Source of the DNA: CAZCEC01 sp964497615
GTDB taxonomy: Bacteria > Chloroflexota > Anaerolineae > Anaerolineales > UBA6663
Assembly: GCA_964497615.1 (NCBI GenBank)
Contig: CAZCEC010000015.1
Location: 43,238 to 107,237 of the forward strand
DNA length: 64,000 nucleotides
Reading direction: 5' to 3'
The position numbers were made by a program, and so were the translations under genes. Below, in pieces: positions 53,279 to 62,210 of this stretch (position 1 is its first letter; every line of letters starts with the position of its first letter). The notes under the pieces were generated by a model that ran no database searches, was not told where the DNA came from, and worked only from the letters and a program-made list of their open reading frames with translations.

Positions 53279-54613
53279 CTACTTGACAAGCAAGGTATCG
53301 TCGTAGCCGCGCAGTTTTAGCTCGGCGTCCAGGCCAAAGAACGTATCGCGGACGACGCCGACGACGATCAGCAAGCCCGTGCTCAGGATCGAGAAGCCAG
53401 CCGCGCCCGGGATGAGGGGCCGGACCAGGAAGGGCATGACGGCCACGATGCCCAGGAACAGCGCGCCCGGCAGGGTGATGCGCCGGAGCACGCGCATGAG
53501 ATAGCGCTGGGTGGGCGCGCCTTTGGTGACGCCCGGGATTTGCGCGCCGACGCGCTTGAGGTTCTCGCCGTAGTTCTGCTGGGAGAAGACCACGTCGGTG
53601 TAGAAGAACGTGAAGCCGACCACCATCAGGAAGAACAGCAGCCAATACCAGTCGCTTTGGCCGCCGAACAGGTTGCTGATGGAAACGGCGAGGTTTTGCA
53701 CCCACGCCGTCTGCGAGGCCACAAAGAACTGCGCGATGATGGCCGGGAAGGTGAGCAGGGACTGGGCAAAGATCACCGGGATCATGCCGGCCATGTTCAC
53801 CTGCAGGGGCAGGTTGCCGCGGACGGGCATGCTCTGGCGGTTGCCCATGCGCCGGCCAGGGTACATCACCATCACGTTGCGCCGGCCCTGCTGGACGAAG
53901 ACGATGGCCAGCACGGCCAGGACCACGATGACAATGAAGGCGATCAGCGCCACCCAGCGCGACTGCTCATCGGCCAGGAGCTGGCCCAGGTTGGCCGGGA
54001 TGCGCGAGACGATGCCGGCGAAGATGATCAGCGACAGGCCCTGGTTGCGGATGCCGAACTCGGAGATCAGCTCGCCTAGCCAGATGGCAAACATGGTGCC
54101 GCCGGTCATGGCGATGATCATCGTCATGGTGGGCAGGTTGAAGCCCAGGTCGCTGCCGAAAGTGAGGATCGGCGTGCCGGGGCTGATCGAGAGCATCAGG
54201 CGGATCTGGCCGAAGGCGTTGAGCGCGGCCATCGGCACCGCCAGATAGTAGGTCCAGCGCTCCATGAACTCGCGGCCCTGGCGCGGGTCTTCTTCCATGA
54301 TCTTTTGCAGGCGCGGGATGATGGGCACCAGCAACTGCAGGATGATCTGCGCGGTGATGTAGGGGTAAACCCCCATCGCCAGCACCGAGAAGTTGGAGAC
54401 GGTGCCGCCGGAGAGCAGGTCCAGCAAATTGACCAGGGTGCCCGCGCCGCCGGTGGCGCCGCCCGCCAGGAGCTGGCGCACGGCTTCGCGGTCCACGCCG
54501 GGCACTGGCACGTGCGCGGCCAGCCGGTAGATGACCAGCAGCAGGAAGGTGATGAGCAGACGGTTCCGGATATCGTGAGCCGTCCACAGATAGCGCCAGG
54601 CAGATCGCTTCAT
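53279..54613 (-). CDS. secY: Preprotein translocase subunit SecY
   Basis: A 444-residue, ten-helix channel protein of the Sec translocon. DIRNRLLITFLLLVIYRL, GVYPYITAQIILQLL and the cytoplasmic loop GRRMGNRQSMPVRGNL (family PxRGxxxG-like region) are typical. ATG 54613 is chosen by the family N-terminus. It sits between rplO and adk as usual. Confidence 0.97.
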   Translation of the reverse strand: MKRSAWRYLWTAHDIRNRLLITFLLLVIYRLAAHVPVPGVDREAVRQLLAGGATGGAGTLVNLLDLLSGGTVSNFSVLAMGVYPYITAQIILQLLVPIIPRLQKIMEEDPRQGREFMERWTYYLAVPMAALNAFGQIRLMLSISPGTPILTFGSDLGFNLPTMTMIIAMTGGTMFAIWLGELISEFGIRNQGLSLIIFAGIVSRIPANLGQLLADEQSRWVALIAFIVIVVLAVLAIVFVQQGRRNVMVMYPGRRMGNRQSMPVRGNLPLQVNMAGMIPVIFAQSLLTFPAIIAQFFVASQTAWVQNLAVSISNLFGGQSDWYWLLFFLMVVGFTFFYTDVVFSQQNYGENLKRVGAQIPGVTKGAPTQRYLMRVLRRITLPGALFLGIVAVMPFLVRPLIPGAAGFSILSTGLLIVVGVVRDTFFGLDAELKLRGYDDTLLVK

Positions 54614-54623
54614 GGGTGGGCCT

Positions 54624-55079
54624 CTAGGCGGCCGGGATAATCTCGACCTTGCCGCCAGCCGCTTCGACCTTGGCAACGGCCGACTCGCTGGCGCGGTGAA
54701 CCTTGATGGTCACGGCGTGGCTGATCTCGCCGCGGCCCAGCAGGACGACGGGCAGATCGCCCTTGCCCTTGAGCAGGCCAGCGGCGGCCAGCATCTCGGG
54801 CGTGATATCGGTGTTGGCCTCAAAGTCGCCGAGGCGGTCCACGTTCACCACCGCGTATTCCTGCCGGCGGATATTGGTGAAGCCGCGCTTGAAGGGCAGG
54901 CTGCGATAGAACGGCAGTTGGCCGCCTTGGCGCGCGAGCTTGCCGCCCTTACCGCGGCGGGCGCCCTCGCCCTTGGTGCCGCGCCCGGCGGTCTTGCCCT
55001 GGCCAGCGGAGATGCCGCGGCCGACGCGCTTCTTCTTCTTCTTGGCGCCCGGGTTGGGGGCGAGGTCGTGTAGTTTCAT
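54624..55079 (-). CDS. rplO: 50S ribosomal protein L15
   Basis: A 151-residue protein. MKLHDLAPNPGAKKKKKRVG and GRGISAGQGKTAGRGTKG form the Gly/Arg-rich N-terminal extension; the globular part starts at about 60. ATG overlaps the rpmD stop by 1 nt (TGATG). Confidence 0.97.
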   Translation of the reverse strand: MKLHDLAPNPGAKKKKKRVGRGISAGQGKTAGRGTKGEGARRGKGGKLARQGGQLPFYRSLPFKRGFTNIRRQEYAVVNVDRLGDFEANTDITPEMLAAAGLLKGKGDLPVVLLGRGEISHAVTIKVHRASESAVAKVEAAGGKVEIIPAA

Positions 55080-55279
55080 CAGATTTCTTCCACCTTCACC
55101 AGGTGCGCGACCTTGGCGAGCATGCCGCGCAGGTTAGGGCTGTCGGCCAGCTCGACGGTCTGATGCAGACGGCGCAGGCCGAGCGAGCGAACGGTATCCT
55201 TGTGACGCTGGGTGTAGCCCAGGGCGCTGCGCACCAGGGTCACGCGCAGGGTTATGGCGTTAGGCTTGGGGCTGTCCAT
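55079..55279 (-). CDS. rpmD: 50S ribosomal protein L30
   Basis: A 66-residue protein. ITLRVTLVRSALGYTQRHKD and LGLRRLHQTVELADSPNLRG are diagnostic. ATG 55279 overlaps the end of rpsE by 20 nt. Confidence 0.95.
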   Translation of the reverse strand: MDSPKPNAITLRVTLVRSALGYTQRHKDTVRSLGLRRLHQTVELADSPNLRGMLAKVAHLVKVEEI

Positions 55280-55835
55280 GTTTCTTCCTGGTCCAGAATG
55301 GTTTGACGGTGTTGACGTCCTTGCCGCGGCGGCTGGCCTCGGCCTCCGGGCTCTTGAGCTGCGCCAGGGCCTTGAGGGTGGCATAGACCACATTCAGGAC
55401 GTTGGCGCTGCCCATCGACTTGGTCAAGATGTCGCGCACGCCGGCCGCTTCGAGCACGGCGCGCACACCGCCGCCGGCAATGACGCCGGTACCTTGGGAA
55501 GCCGGGCGCAGCAGGACTTCGGCGCCGGCGTGGCGGGCGACGGCCTCGTGCGGAATGGTGGCGCCGGACAGGTTGACGGGCTTAAGGTCGCGGCGGGCGC
55601 GGTCAGTAGCTTTGCGGATGGCATCCGGCACGACGCGGCTCTTGCCGACGCCGACACCGACGCGGCCCTTGTTGTCGCCAACGACGACGACCACCCGGAA
55701 GGCGAAGCGGCGGCCGCCCTTAATCACCTTGGCGACGCGCGAAATGTCGATGACGCGCTCGTCCAGTTCCTCGCCGCGGTCGTCGTCGCCGCGGGGCTCC
55801 CGGCTGCGCTGATTGCGATTATCTCGTCGAGCCAT
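55260..55835 (-). CDS. rpsE: 30S ribosomal protein S5
   Basis: A 191-residue protein involved in decoding fidelity. VIDISRVAKVIKGGRRFAFR opens the double-stranded RNA-binding domain, and GVIAGGGVRAVLEAAGVRDI the C-terminal one. A 25-residue charged N-terminal extension and a C-terminal tail overlapping rpmD are present. Confidence 0.97.
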   Translation of the reverse strand: MARRDNRNQRSREPRGDDDRGEELDERVIDISRVAKVIKGGRRFAFRVVVVVGDNKGRVGVGVGKSRVVPDAIRKATDRARRDLKPVNLSGATIPHEAVARHAGAEVLLRPASQGTGVIAGGGVRAVLEAAGVRDILTKSMGSANVLNVVYATLKALAQLKSPEAEASRRGKDVNTVKPFWTRKKHGQPQA

Positions 55836-55837
55836 AC

Positions 55838-56203
55838 TTAGAACTCCAATCCGCCCTCGCGGGCGCCCTCGGCCACGGCCTTGACGCGTCCGTGATAGCG
55901 GTAACCGCCGCGGTCGAAGACCACGCTTTTCAGGCCGGCGGCCTTGGCGCGCTCAGCCACGATCTGCCCAACCAGCTTGGCCTGGTCGGCCTTCTTTTTG
56001 CCGGTCATCTGCGTCCGCAGTTCGGCGTCGATGGTGGAGGCCGACACCAGGGTGTGCCCGGTGGCGTCGTCAATCACCTGGGCGTAGATATGCATCAGGC
56101 TGCGATAGACGTTGAGGCGCGGCCGCGCGGCGCTGCCGGTCAGGTGGCCCCGGACGCGGCGCTGGCGGCGGGCGCGCGATTCTCTGCGATTAACTTTGCT
56201 CAT
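55838..56203 (-). CDS. rplR: 50S ribosomal protein L18
   Basis: A 121-residue 5S-rRNA-binding protein. GSAARPRLNVYRSLMHIYAQ and VVFDRGGYRYHGRVKAVAEG are diagnostic. ATG 56203 is set by the basic N-terminus SKVNRRESRARRQRR. It lies 2 nt before rpsE. Confidence 0.97.
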   Translation of the reverse strand: MSKVNRRESRARRQRRVRGHLTGSAARPRLNVYRSLMHIYAQVIDDATGHTLVSASTIDAELRTQMTGKKKADQAKLVGQIVAERAKAAGLKSVVFDRGGYRYHGRVKAVAEGAREGGLEF

Positions 56204-56213
56204 GTCGTTACCC

Positions 56214-56759
56214 TTAGGCTGCCTTGCCAGCCTTGCCAGCCTTGCGGCGGATGCGCTCACCCGCGTAGCGCAGGCCCTTGCCCTTGTACGGCTCGGGCGG
56301 ACGCCAACTGCGGATGTCGGCCGCCACCTGCCCCACCAGCTCGCGGTCGATGCCGGTGATGGTGATGGTCTTGGTGCGCTCGTCCACGGCAAAGCTGATG
56401 CCGGGAGGCGGGTCCACGGGCACCGGGTGCGAAAAGCCCAGCGCCATGACCAACTGCTGGCCCTTCATCTCCGCGCGGTAGCCCACGCCCTCCACCACCA
56501 ACTGCTTGGAGAAGCCTTCGCTCACGCCGGTGACCATGTTGTGGATCAGGGCGCGCGTGGTGCCATGCAGGGCGCGGATGGACGGCGAATCATTCGGGCG
56601 CGACACGACCACCTCGGCGCCTTCCATGGCGATGGTGACCGGCGGCGGGAAGGTGCGGGCCAGTTCGCCCTTGGGGCCCTTCACCTGGACGGTGTTGCCC
56701 TCGATTTTGACTTGCACTCCCTTGGGGAGCGCAACGGGTTTTTTGCCAACTCGCGACAC
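56214..56759 (-). CDS. rplF: 50S ribosomal protein L6
   Basis: A 181-residue protein near the factor-binding site. MSRVGKKPVALPKGVQVKIE at the start and the C-terminal RRPPEPYKGKGLRYAGE-like block (WRPPEPYKGKGLRYAGE here) are diagnostic. Confidence 0.97.
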   Translation of the reverse strand: MSRVGKKPVALPKGVQVKIEGNTVQVKGPKGELARTFPPPVTIAMEGAEVVVSRPNDSPSIRALHGTTRALIHNMVTGVSEGFSKQLVVEGVGYRAEMKGQQLVMALGFSHPVPVDPPPGISFAVDERTKTITITGIDRELVGQVAADIRSWRPPEPYKGKGLRYAGERIRRKAGKAGKAA

Positions 56760-56779
56760 AGCGAACTCCTTCCGCGAAC

Positions 56780-57190
56780 TTACCAGACTTTACAGATGAC
56801 CTCGCCCCCGACGCCCAACTGGCGCGCGCGCGCGCCGGTCATGACGCCCTTGGGCGTGGACAGGATGGCGACGCCCATGCCCGACAACACCCAGGGGATG
56901 TCGCGCTTGCTGGCATAGACCCGGCGGCCCGGCGTGGAGACCCGTTCGATGCCGCTGATGACCGGGCGGCGTTGGCGGCGGGTACCCACGTACTTGAGGC
57001 CCAGGCGCAGGGTGGGCTGAACCTGGCCGTCCGGCAGTTGGACGGTGAAGTCGTCAATGAAGCCCTCTTGCTGCAGGATCTGCGCAATGGCTTGCTTGAG
57101 TTTGGAACTCGGCATCGACACCGCAGTGTGGCCCGCCATGTGGGCGTTGCGAATGCGGGTGAGCATATCGGCGATGGGATCACTATACAT
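56780..57190 (-). CDS. rpsH: 30S ribosomal protein S8
   Basis: A 136-residue protein that binds the central domain of 16S rRNA; in other bacteria it represses the spc operon. DPIADMLTRIRNA at the start and STPKGVMTGARARQLGVGGE at the end are diagnostic. ATG 57190 is chosen by family fit. Confidence 0.97.
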   Translation of the reverse strand: MYSDPIADMLTRIRNAHMAGHTAVSMPSSKLKQAIAQILQQEGFIDDFTVQLPDGQVQPTLRLGLKYVGTRRQRRPVISGIERVSTPGRRVYASKRDIPWVLSGMGVAILSTPKGVMTGARARQLGVGGEVICKVW

Positions 57191-57209
57191 ACAGGCTACT
57201 CCGTCCGGG

Positions 57210-57392
57210 TTACCAAGAGCTCTTGACCACGCCGGGGATCTTCCCGGCCAGGGCCTTCTCGCGGAAGCAGATGCGGCAGAGCTGGAAACGCCGCATGTAG
57301 CCACGGGGACGCCCGCACAGCTTGCAGCGGTTGCGCACACGCACAGGGAACTTGCGGCGCGCCTCACGGTTGATGCTAGATTTCTTAGCCAT
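57210..57392 (-). CDS. rpsN: 30S ribosomal protein S14, type Z
   Basis: A 60-residue zinc-binding S14. CKLCGRPRGYMRRFQLCRIC gives the C-x2-C and C-x2-C pairs. The short form with four cysteines is the type Z variant. Confidence 0.97.
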   Translation of the reverse strand: MAKKSSINREARRKFPVRVRNRCKLCGRPRGYMRRFQLCRICFREKALAGKIPGVVKSSW

Positions 57393-57397
57393 GCGTA

Positions 57398-57949
57398 TCA
57401 GGCGCCTTTCCGGGCAAAGGGCATGCCCAGCAGTTGCAGCAGCCGCCGCCCCTGCTCGTCGTCGCGGGCGGTGGTGACCACGGTGATCTCTAGACCGCGG
57501 ACTTTGTCGATCTTGTCGTACTCGATCTCCGGGAAGACCAGCTGCTCGCGGAGGCCGAGGGTGTAGTTGCCGCGGCCGTCGAAGGACTCAGACGGCACGC
57601 CGCGGAAGTCGCGCACGCGCGGCAGGGCGACGCTCATCAGCCGGTCGAGGAAGGCCCACATCCGCTGGCCGCGCAGCGTGACCTTGACGCCGATGGGCTT
57701 GCCTTCGCGCAGCTTGAAGTTGGCGATGCTCTTGCGCGCCTTGGCGATGACGGGCTTCTGGCCGGTGATGATGGTCAGGTCGTTGACAGCGGCGTCCAGG
57801 GCCTTGGAGTCGGTCTGAGTCTCCGACCCGACGCCGACGTTGACGACGATCTTGGTGACGCGCGGCACCTGCATGACGTTCTTCAGCTCAAACTCGCGCA
57901 TGAGCTGGGGCGCCACATCGGTTTGATAGCGTTCTTGCAGTTGATACAT
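57398..57949 (-). CDS. rplE: 50S ribosomal protein L5
   Basis: A 183-residue 5S-rRNA-binding protein. VMQVPRVTKIVVNVGVG, TGQKPVIAKARKSIANFKLR and GRGNYTLGLREQLVFPEI are diagnostic. It lies 5 nt before rpsN. Confidence 0.97.
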   Translation of the reverse strand: MYQLQERYQTDVAPQLMREFELKNVMQVPRVTKIVVNVGVGSETQTDSKALDAAVNDLTIITGQKPVIAKARKSIANFKLREGKPIGVKVTLRGQRMWAFLDRLMSVALPRVRDFRGVPSESFDGRGNYTLGLREQLVFPEIEYDKIDKVRGLEITVVTTARDDEQGRRLLQLLGMPFARKGA

Positions 57950-57959
57950 TCGATTACCT

Positions 57960-58286
57960 TTAGCGGCTCAGCACCGCTTCACAGGCCGGGCACTGCCGGG
58001 CGGCGTGGCCGTCTTCGTCCCGGTAGCGGCGGACGCGCACGCGCTCGCCGCACTTGGGGCAGATGAGCATGACATTGGCGGCGCTGAGCGGCCCTTCAAA
58101 GGTGACAATCTCGGGGGGCAACTGGCGGCCGCCCGGCCCGGGGCGGGCGCGCTGGTGCTTCTTGCGCAGGTTCAGGCCCTGGATGACGAGACGGTCGTCC
58201 TTGGGCAGGACGCGCAGCACTTCGCCGCGCTTGCCCCGGTCCTTGCCGGCGATGATTTCGACGGTATCGCCTTTGCGAATTTTCAC
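57960..58286 (-). CDS. rplX: 50S ribosomal protein L24 with zinc-ribbon-like tail
   Basis: A 108-residue assembly initiator. The KOW motif (DTVEIIAGKDRGKRGEVLRV) opens the protein. The C-terminal part carries ICPKCGERV and CPACEAV, two CxxC pairs, suggesting zinc binding that many bacterial L24 proteins lack. Confidence 0.96.
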   Translation of the reverse strand: MKIRKGDTVEIIAGKDRGKRGEVLRVLPKDDRLVIQGLNLRKKHQRARPGPGGRQLPPEIVTFEGPLSAANVMLICPKCGERVRVRRYRDEDGHAARQCPACEAVLSR

Positions 58287-58301
58287 GGTACGTTCTCCTG
58301 C

Positions 58302-58673
58302 CTAGATCACTTCCGGCGCCAGGGATACGATCTTCATGTATCCGCGCTCGCGCAGCTCGCGCGCCACGGGGCCAAAGATGCGCGTCCCTTTCGGGTTCTC
58401 GCCATCTTCGTCCAGGATGACGGCGGCGTTGTCGTCAAAGCGAATGTACGAGCCGTCGTCGCGGCGCATCTCCTTGGAGCAGCGCACAATGACGGCCTTG
58501 ACCACGGCGCTCTTCTTGAGGGCGCCCTGCGGGGCGGCATCCTTGACGGTGGCCACCACGACGTCGCCCACGTAGCCGTAGCGGCGGCGTGAACCGCCCA
58601 TCACGCGAATGACGAGCAGTTCCCGCGCGCCGGTGTTATCTGCCACAGCCAGGCGCGATTCTTGCTGGATCAT
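58302..58673 (-). CDS. rplN: 50S ribosomal protein L14
   Basis: A 123-residue protein of the subunit interface. MIQQESRLAVADNTGARELL and the closing IFGPVARELRERGYMKIVSL are diagnostic. It overlaps rpsQ by 4 nt (ATGA). Confidence 0.97.
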   Translation of the reverse strand: MIQQESRLAVADNTGARELLVIRVMGGSRRRYGYVGDVVVATVKDAAPQGALKKSAVVKAVIVRCSKEMRRDDGSYIRFDDNAAVILDEDGENPKGTRIFGPVARELRERGYMKIVSLAPEVI

Positions 58674-59014
58674 GCCGCGCTCCCGGCCGGGCTATCGGCC
58701 TCCGGTTCAGCGGCGGGCGCCGCGGCGGCCTCGGCCAGCACGGCGCTGTCATCCGGCAGAACAACGTGGTAGCCGCGATTGACGATCGCCTCAACCACCC
58801 AGCGCTTGTTCTTGCTGATGGGGCGGCTCTCGACAATGCGGACGGTATCGCCCATGGCGCAGCCCAGCTCGTCGTGCGCCATAAAGCGGTGGCCGCGGCT
58901 GACCACCTTGCCATACAGCGGGTGGCGCTGGCGGCTGTCGACCTGCACCACGACGGTCTTCATCATTTTGTTGCTGGTGACGCGGCCGACCAGGCGGCGG
59001 CGGTGCTCTTTCAT
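58670..59014 (-). CDS. rpsQ: 30S ribosomal protein S17 with C-terminal extension
   Basis: A 114-residue protein; the OB-fold core (about 1-85) has RLVGRVTSNKMMKTVVVQVD and IVESRPISKNKRW. About 30 residues of Ala/Glu/Pro-rich tail follow the usual end, a feature not essential to the fold. It overlaps rpmC and rplN by 4 nt each. Confidence 0.96.
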   Translation of the reverse strand: MKEHRRRLVGRVTSNKMMKTVVVQVDSRQRHPLYGKVVSRGHRFMAHDELGCAMGDTVRIVESRPISKNKRWVVEAIVNRGYHVVLPDDSAVLAEAAAAPAAEPEADSPAGSAA

Positions 59015-59232
59015 TGTGCTTCTCCTTGGCCGGCCAGGCGGGCGGCCAGTTCGCGCTCGCGCAACACAGTGAGCAGGCGCGCTATGGCGCGGCGGCTAAC
59101 GGCGATGCGCGAATAATCGGTGAGCTGGCCGGTGCGGAACTGAAAGCGCAGCTTGAACTGCTCTTCGCGCGCATCATCCAGTTTGGCTTCGAGCTCGGGC
59201 GTGGTGAGGGCCCGGATTTCCTTGAGGTCCAT
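59011..59232 (-). CDS. rpmC: 50S ribosomal protein L29
   Basis: A 73-residue helical protein at the tunnel exit. LKEIRALTTPELEAKLDDAR and FQFRTGQLTDYSRIAVSRRA are diagnostic. It lies 2 nt before rplP and overlaps rpsQ by 4 nt. Confidence 0.96.
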   Translation of the reverse strand: MDLKEIRALTTPELEAKLDDAREEQFKLRFQFRTGQLTDYSRIAVSRRAIARLLTVLRERELAARLAGQGEAQ

Positions 59233-59234
59233 GC

Positions 59235-59666
59235 TTAGGCGCCTCCTTCCTGAGCCAGGTCGTAGGACTTGACCATCTTGGTCTTGATCGGCAGCTTGTG
59301 GGAGGCGAGGCGCATGGCTTCGCGGGCTACCTCTTCCGGCAGGCCCGAGACCTCGATCAGAATGCGGCCCGGCTTGATCACGGCCACCCAGTGATCCACG
59401 GCGCCCTTGCCCTTGCCCATGCGGGTTTCGGCCGCGCGCTGGGTAACGGGCTTATCGGGAAAGATGCGGATCCAGACCTTGCCGCGGCGCTTCATGTAGC
59501 GCACCAGGGCGCGGCGGGCGGCCTCAATCTGGCGCTGGGTGAGCCAACATGGCTCGAGCGCCTGGAGGCCATATTCGCCAAACGAGACTTCCACGCCGCG
59601 GGTCTCGTGGCCCTTCATGCGGCCGCGCATTTGCTTGCGCCACTTCACACGTTTTGGTAGCAACAT
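59235..59666 (-). CDS. rplP: 50S ribosomal protein L16
   Basis: A 143-residue protein near the A-site tRNA. MLLPKRVKWRKQMRGRMKGH, GEYGLQALEPCWLTQRQIEA and RMGKGKGAVDHWVAVIKPGR are diagnostic. Confidence 0.97.
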   Translation of the reverse strand: MLLPKRVKWRKQMRGRMKGHETRGVEVSFGEYGLQALEPCWLTQRQIEAARRALVRYMKRRGKVWIRIFPDKPVTQRAAETRMGKGKGAVDHWVAVIKPGRILIEVSGLPEEVAREAMRLASHKLPIKTKMVKSYDLAQEGGA

Positions 59667-59672
59667 AGTTAG

Positions 59673-60347
59673 TTACTCGCTCACATACACATCTGTGGCT
59701 TCGGGCATCTCGGCTTCTTCGGGCATCTTTTCGCCCTTGTAGATCCAAACCTTGACGCCAATCCGGCCAAAGGTGGTCAGCGCTTCAGCGCGCGCGAAGT
59801 CAATATCGGCGCGCAGAGTTTGCAGGGGCACGCGGCCCTCGCGCTGCCAATCGCGGCGCGACATTTCGGAGCCGCCCAGGCGGCCGGAGACAGCAATCCG
59901 GATGCCTTGGGCGCCCTGGCGCATGGCCTGCCCAATGGCGCGCTTGATGGCGCGGCTGTGGCTGATGCGGCGCTCGATCTGGTCGGCAATGTTCTCGGCG
60001 ACCAGTTGCGCCTCCAGGTCGGGCTGGGTGATTTCCTCCACCTCGACCTTGACGCGGGTGCCGGCCAACTGCTCCAGCTTCTGGCGCAGCACCTTGACCT
60101 GGGCGCCCTTGCGGCCAATGACGATGCCGGGCTTCGCCGTCCAGACCGTCACCACCAACTGCGACGGGAAGCGGTCGATATCCACCCGGGCAATGCCGGA
60201 GCGTGGCGCTTCAGCGGCCACCAGCCGGCGAATGGTGAAGTCCTGCTGGAGCTGCTCGGCGTACTTGCCCTTGGGAGCGTACCAGCGCGCTTCCCAGTCC
60301 TTGATGATGCCGAGCCGAAACCCGACCGGATGAACTTTACGACCCAT
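59673..60347 (-). CDS. rpsC: 30S ribosomal protein S3
   Basis: A 224-residue protein at the mRNA entry. GRKVHPVGFRLGIIKDWEAR opens it, the KH domain has KPGIVIGRKGAQVKVLRQKL, and GRVPLQTLRADIDFA closes it. ATG 60347 overlaps the rplV stop by 1 nt. Confidence 0.97.
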   Translation of the reverse strand: MGRKVHPVGFRLGIIKDWEARWYAPKGKYAEQLQQDFTIRRLVAAEAPRSGIARVDIDRFPSQLVVTVWTAKPGIVIGRKGAQVKVLRQKLEQLAGTRVKVEVEEITQPDLEAQLVAENIADQIERRISHSRAIKRAIGQAMRQGAQGIRIAVSGRLGGSEMSRRDWQREGRVPLQTLRADIDFARAEALTTFGRIGVKVWIYKGEKMPEEAEMPEATDVYVSE

Positions 60348-60697
60348 TAGGACGCCGCTCCTTCCCGTTCCGAGACCACGATGGTGATATGCGATGAGCG
60401 CCGCAGCAGCGGCTTGAACCGGCCGCGGGCGCCAAAGCGGCGCCACTTGCGGGTGGGACCTTCGTCGGCGAAGGCCTGGGTGACCACCAGGTCGTCGCGG
60501 TTCAGGCCGAAGTTCTCTTCGGCGTTGGCAATGGCGGTTCGCAGCACCTTGTACACCGGGCGGGCGGCCGCGTTAGGCATGAACTTCAACATGCCCAGCG
60601 CGTCATCCGCCTGGCGCCCGCGGACGAGGTCCACGACCAGACGCACCTTTTGGGCCGACATGCCCACGTACTTGGCTTTCGCAAGAACATCTGGCAT
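60347..60697 (-). CDS. rplV: 50S ribosomal protein L22
   Basis: A 116-residue tunnel-lining protein. YVGMSAQKVRLVVDLVRGR, AVANAEENFGL-like (AIANAEENFGLN) and the C-terminal SHITIVVSERE are typical. Confidence 0.97.
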   Translation of the reverse strand: MPDVLAKAKYVGMSAQKVRLVVDLVRGRQADDALGMLKFMPNAAARPVYKVLRTAIANAEENFGLNRDDLVVTQAFADEGPTRKWRRFGARGRFKPLLRRSSHITIVVSEREGAAS

Positions 60698-60700
60698 GGC

Positions 60701-60988
60701 TTAGCCCTCCGCCACGGCAGTGGCCTTTTCCTTGGTGACGTGACCGCGGAAGGTGCGGGTGGGCGCAAACTCGCCGAGCTTGTGGCCGACCATGTTCTCG
60801 GTGATGTAGAGGGGCACATGCCGCCGGCCGTCGTGGACGGCGATGGTGTGGCCCACCATCTGCGGGAAGATGGTGCTGGCACGGCTCCAGGTGCGGACGA
60901 CTTTCTTCTCGCCGCGCTGGTTCATGGCCTCGACCTTTTTCAACAGCTTGGGCTCCACAAAAGGGCCCTTCTTCAATGAGCGTGACAT
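60701..60988 (-). CDS. rpsS: 30S ribosomal protein S19
   Basis: A 95-residue head protein. MSRSLKKGPFVEPKLLKKVE, RASTIFPQMVGHTIAVHDGR and LGEFAPTRTFRGH are diagnostic. Confidence 0.97.
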   Translation of the reverse strand: MSRSLKKGPFVEPKLLKKVEAMNQRGEKKVVRTWSRASTIFPQMVGHTIAVHDGRRHVPLYITENMVGHKLGEFAPTRTFRGHVTKEKATAVAEG

Positions 60989-61011
60989 ATTCCTACCTCA
61001 CTCCTGGCCGA

Positions 61012-61848
61012 CTAGCGGCGCTTCTTCCCGCGACGCCGGATGATGAGCGGATCAGACACCTTGTTGCGGCGTGTCTTCTTGCCGCGGGTGGGCTTGCCCC
61101 ACGGGCTGCGCGGGCCAGGCTTGCCGACGGGCTGGCGGCCCTCGCCGCCGCCATGCGGGTGGTCGCGCGGGCTCATGGCGGTGCCGCGGACAGTCGGGCG
61201 GATGCCCATGTGGCGCTTGCGGCCCGCCTTGCCCAACTTGATGTTGGAGTGGTCGAGATTGCCCACTTCGCCGATGGTGGCCATGCAGTCCTGGCGGATG
61301 AGGCGCACCTCGCCCGACGGGAGACGCACCTGCGCGTAATCGCCTTCCTTACCCAGAAGCTGCGCGCCCGCCCCAGCCGAACGAACCAACTGGCCGCCGC
61401 GCCCCGGCTGGAGCTCGATGTTGTGGATGACCGTGCCCAGCGGGATGCTGCCCACCTGCGTGGCGTTACCCGGGCGAATGTCCACCGACTTGCCGGCCAC
61501 CAGGGTATCGCCCACCCGGATTTCCAGGGGCGCGATGATGTAGCGCTTCTCGCCGTCGGCGTAGAAGAGCAGGGCGATGCGCGCCGACCGGTTGGGATCG
61601 TACTCGATGGCGGCTACGCGCGCCGGGACCTCGAGCTTGTTGCGCTTGAAGTCGATGATCCGGTAGTGCCGCCGCGAGCCGCCGCCGCGGTGCCGGACGC
61701 TGATCGAGCCGGTGAAGTCGCGCCCGCCGCGCTTGCGCAGGGGGCGGAGCAGGCTGCGCTCCGGCTTGGATTTGGTGATCTCCTCGAAGCTGGCGCTGGT
61801 CATGCCGCGCCGGCCAGGCGAGGTGGGCTTGTAGATTTTAACGGCCAT
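61012..61848 (-). CDS. rplB: 50S ribosomal protein L2
   Basis: A 278-residue protein at the peptidyl-transferase region. KRGGRDFTGSISVRHRGGGS and RGTAMSPRDHPHGGGEGRQP, with the conserved His-rich loop, identify it. It lies 3 nt after rplW. Confidence 0.97.
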   Translation of the reverse strand: MAVKIYKPTSPGRRGMTSASFEEITKSKPERSLLRPLRKRGGRDFTGSISVRHRGGGSRRHYRIIDFKRNKLEVPARVAAIEYDPNRSARIALLFYADGEKRYIIAPLEIRVGDTLVAGKSVDIRPGNATQVGSIPLGTVIHNIELQPGRGGQLVRSAGAGAQLLGKEGDYAQVRLPSGEVRLIRQDCMATIGEVGNLDHSNIKLGKAGRKRHMGIRPTVRGTAMSPRDHPHGGGEGRQPVGKPGPRSPWGKPTRGKKTRRNKVSDPLIIRRRGKKRR

Positions 61849-61851
61849 AGT

Positions 61852-62160
61852 TTAGCCCTTTACCCCTTCAAAGACGTCAATGCTCTGGTCGGCGCGGATG
61901 GTGACCACGGCCTTCTTGTACTCCTGGCCGCGAATGACGGTGCGCCGGCCGGTCTTGCCGCGGCGGCCGCGCTTGGCCGGCACGACCAGCACGTTCACCT
62001 TCTGCACTTCGACATCGAAGAGGGTCTGGATGGCTTCCTTGATCTGGTGCTTGGTTGCCCGCCGGTCCACTTCAAAGACGTATTGATGCAGCTTGCCGTT
62101 CTGATGGCGCGATTTTTCGGTTTCAATCGGGCGCCGGAGAATTTCGTAGATCGTCGTCAT
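61852..62160 (-). CDS. rplW: 50S ribosomal protein L23
   Basis: A 102-residue tunnel-exit protein that docks trigger factor and SRP. ILRRPIETEKSRHQ, YVFEVDRRATKHQIKEAIQT and VNVLVVPAKRGRRGKTGRR are typical. Confidence 0.96.
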   Translation of the reverse strand: MTTIYEILRRPIETEKSRHQNGKLHQYVFEVDRRATKHQIKEAIQTLFDVEVQKVNVLVVPAKRGRRGKTGRRTVIRGQEYKKAVVTIRADQSIDVFEGVKG

Positions 62161-62210
62161 GGTTAGGTGTCTCCCGTGCGGGATGAGCCTGCCGCCTCAG
62201 AGCGCGCAGG

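Noticed and set aside
60976..62166. Long plus-strand reading frame opposite rplB and rplW
   Set aside because: Shadow of conserved ribosomal genes; composition is typical antisense (Ala, Val, Asp, His-rich).
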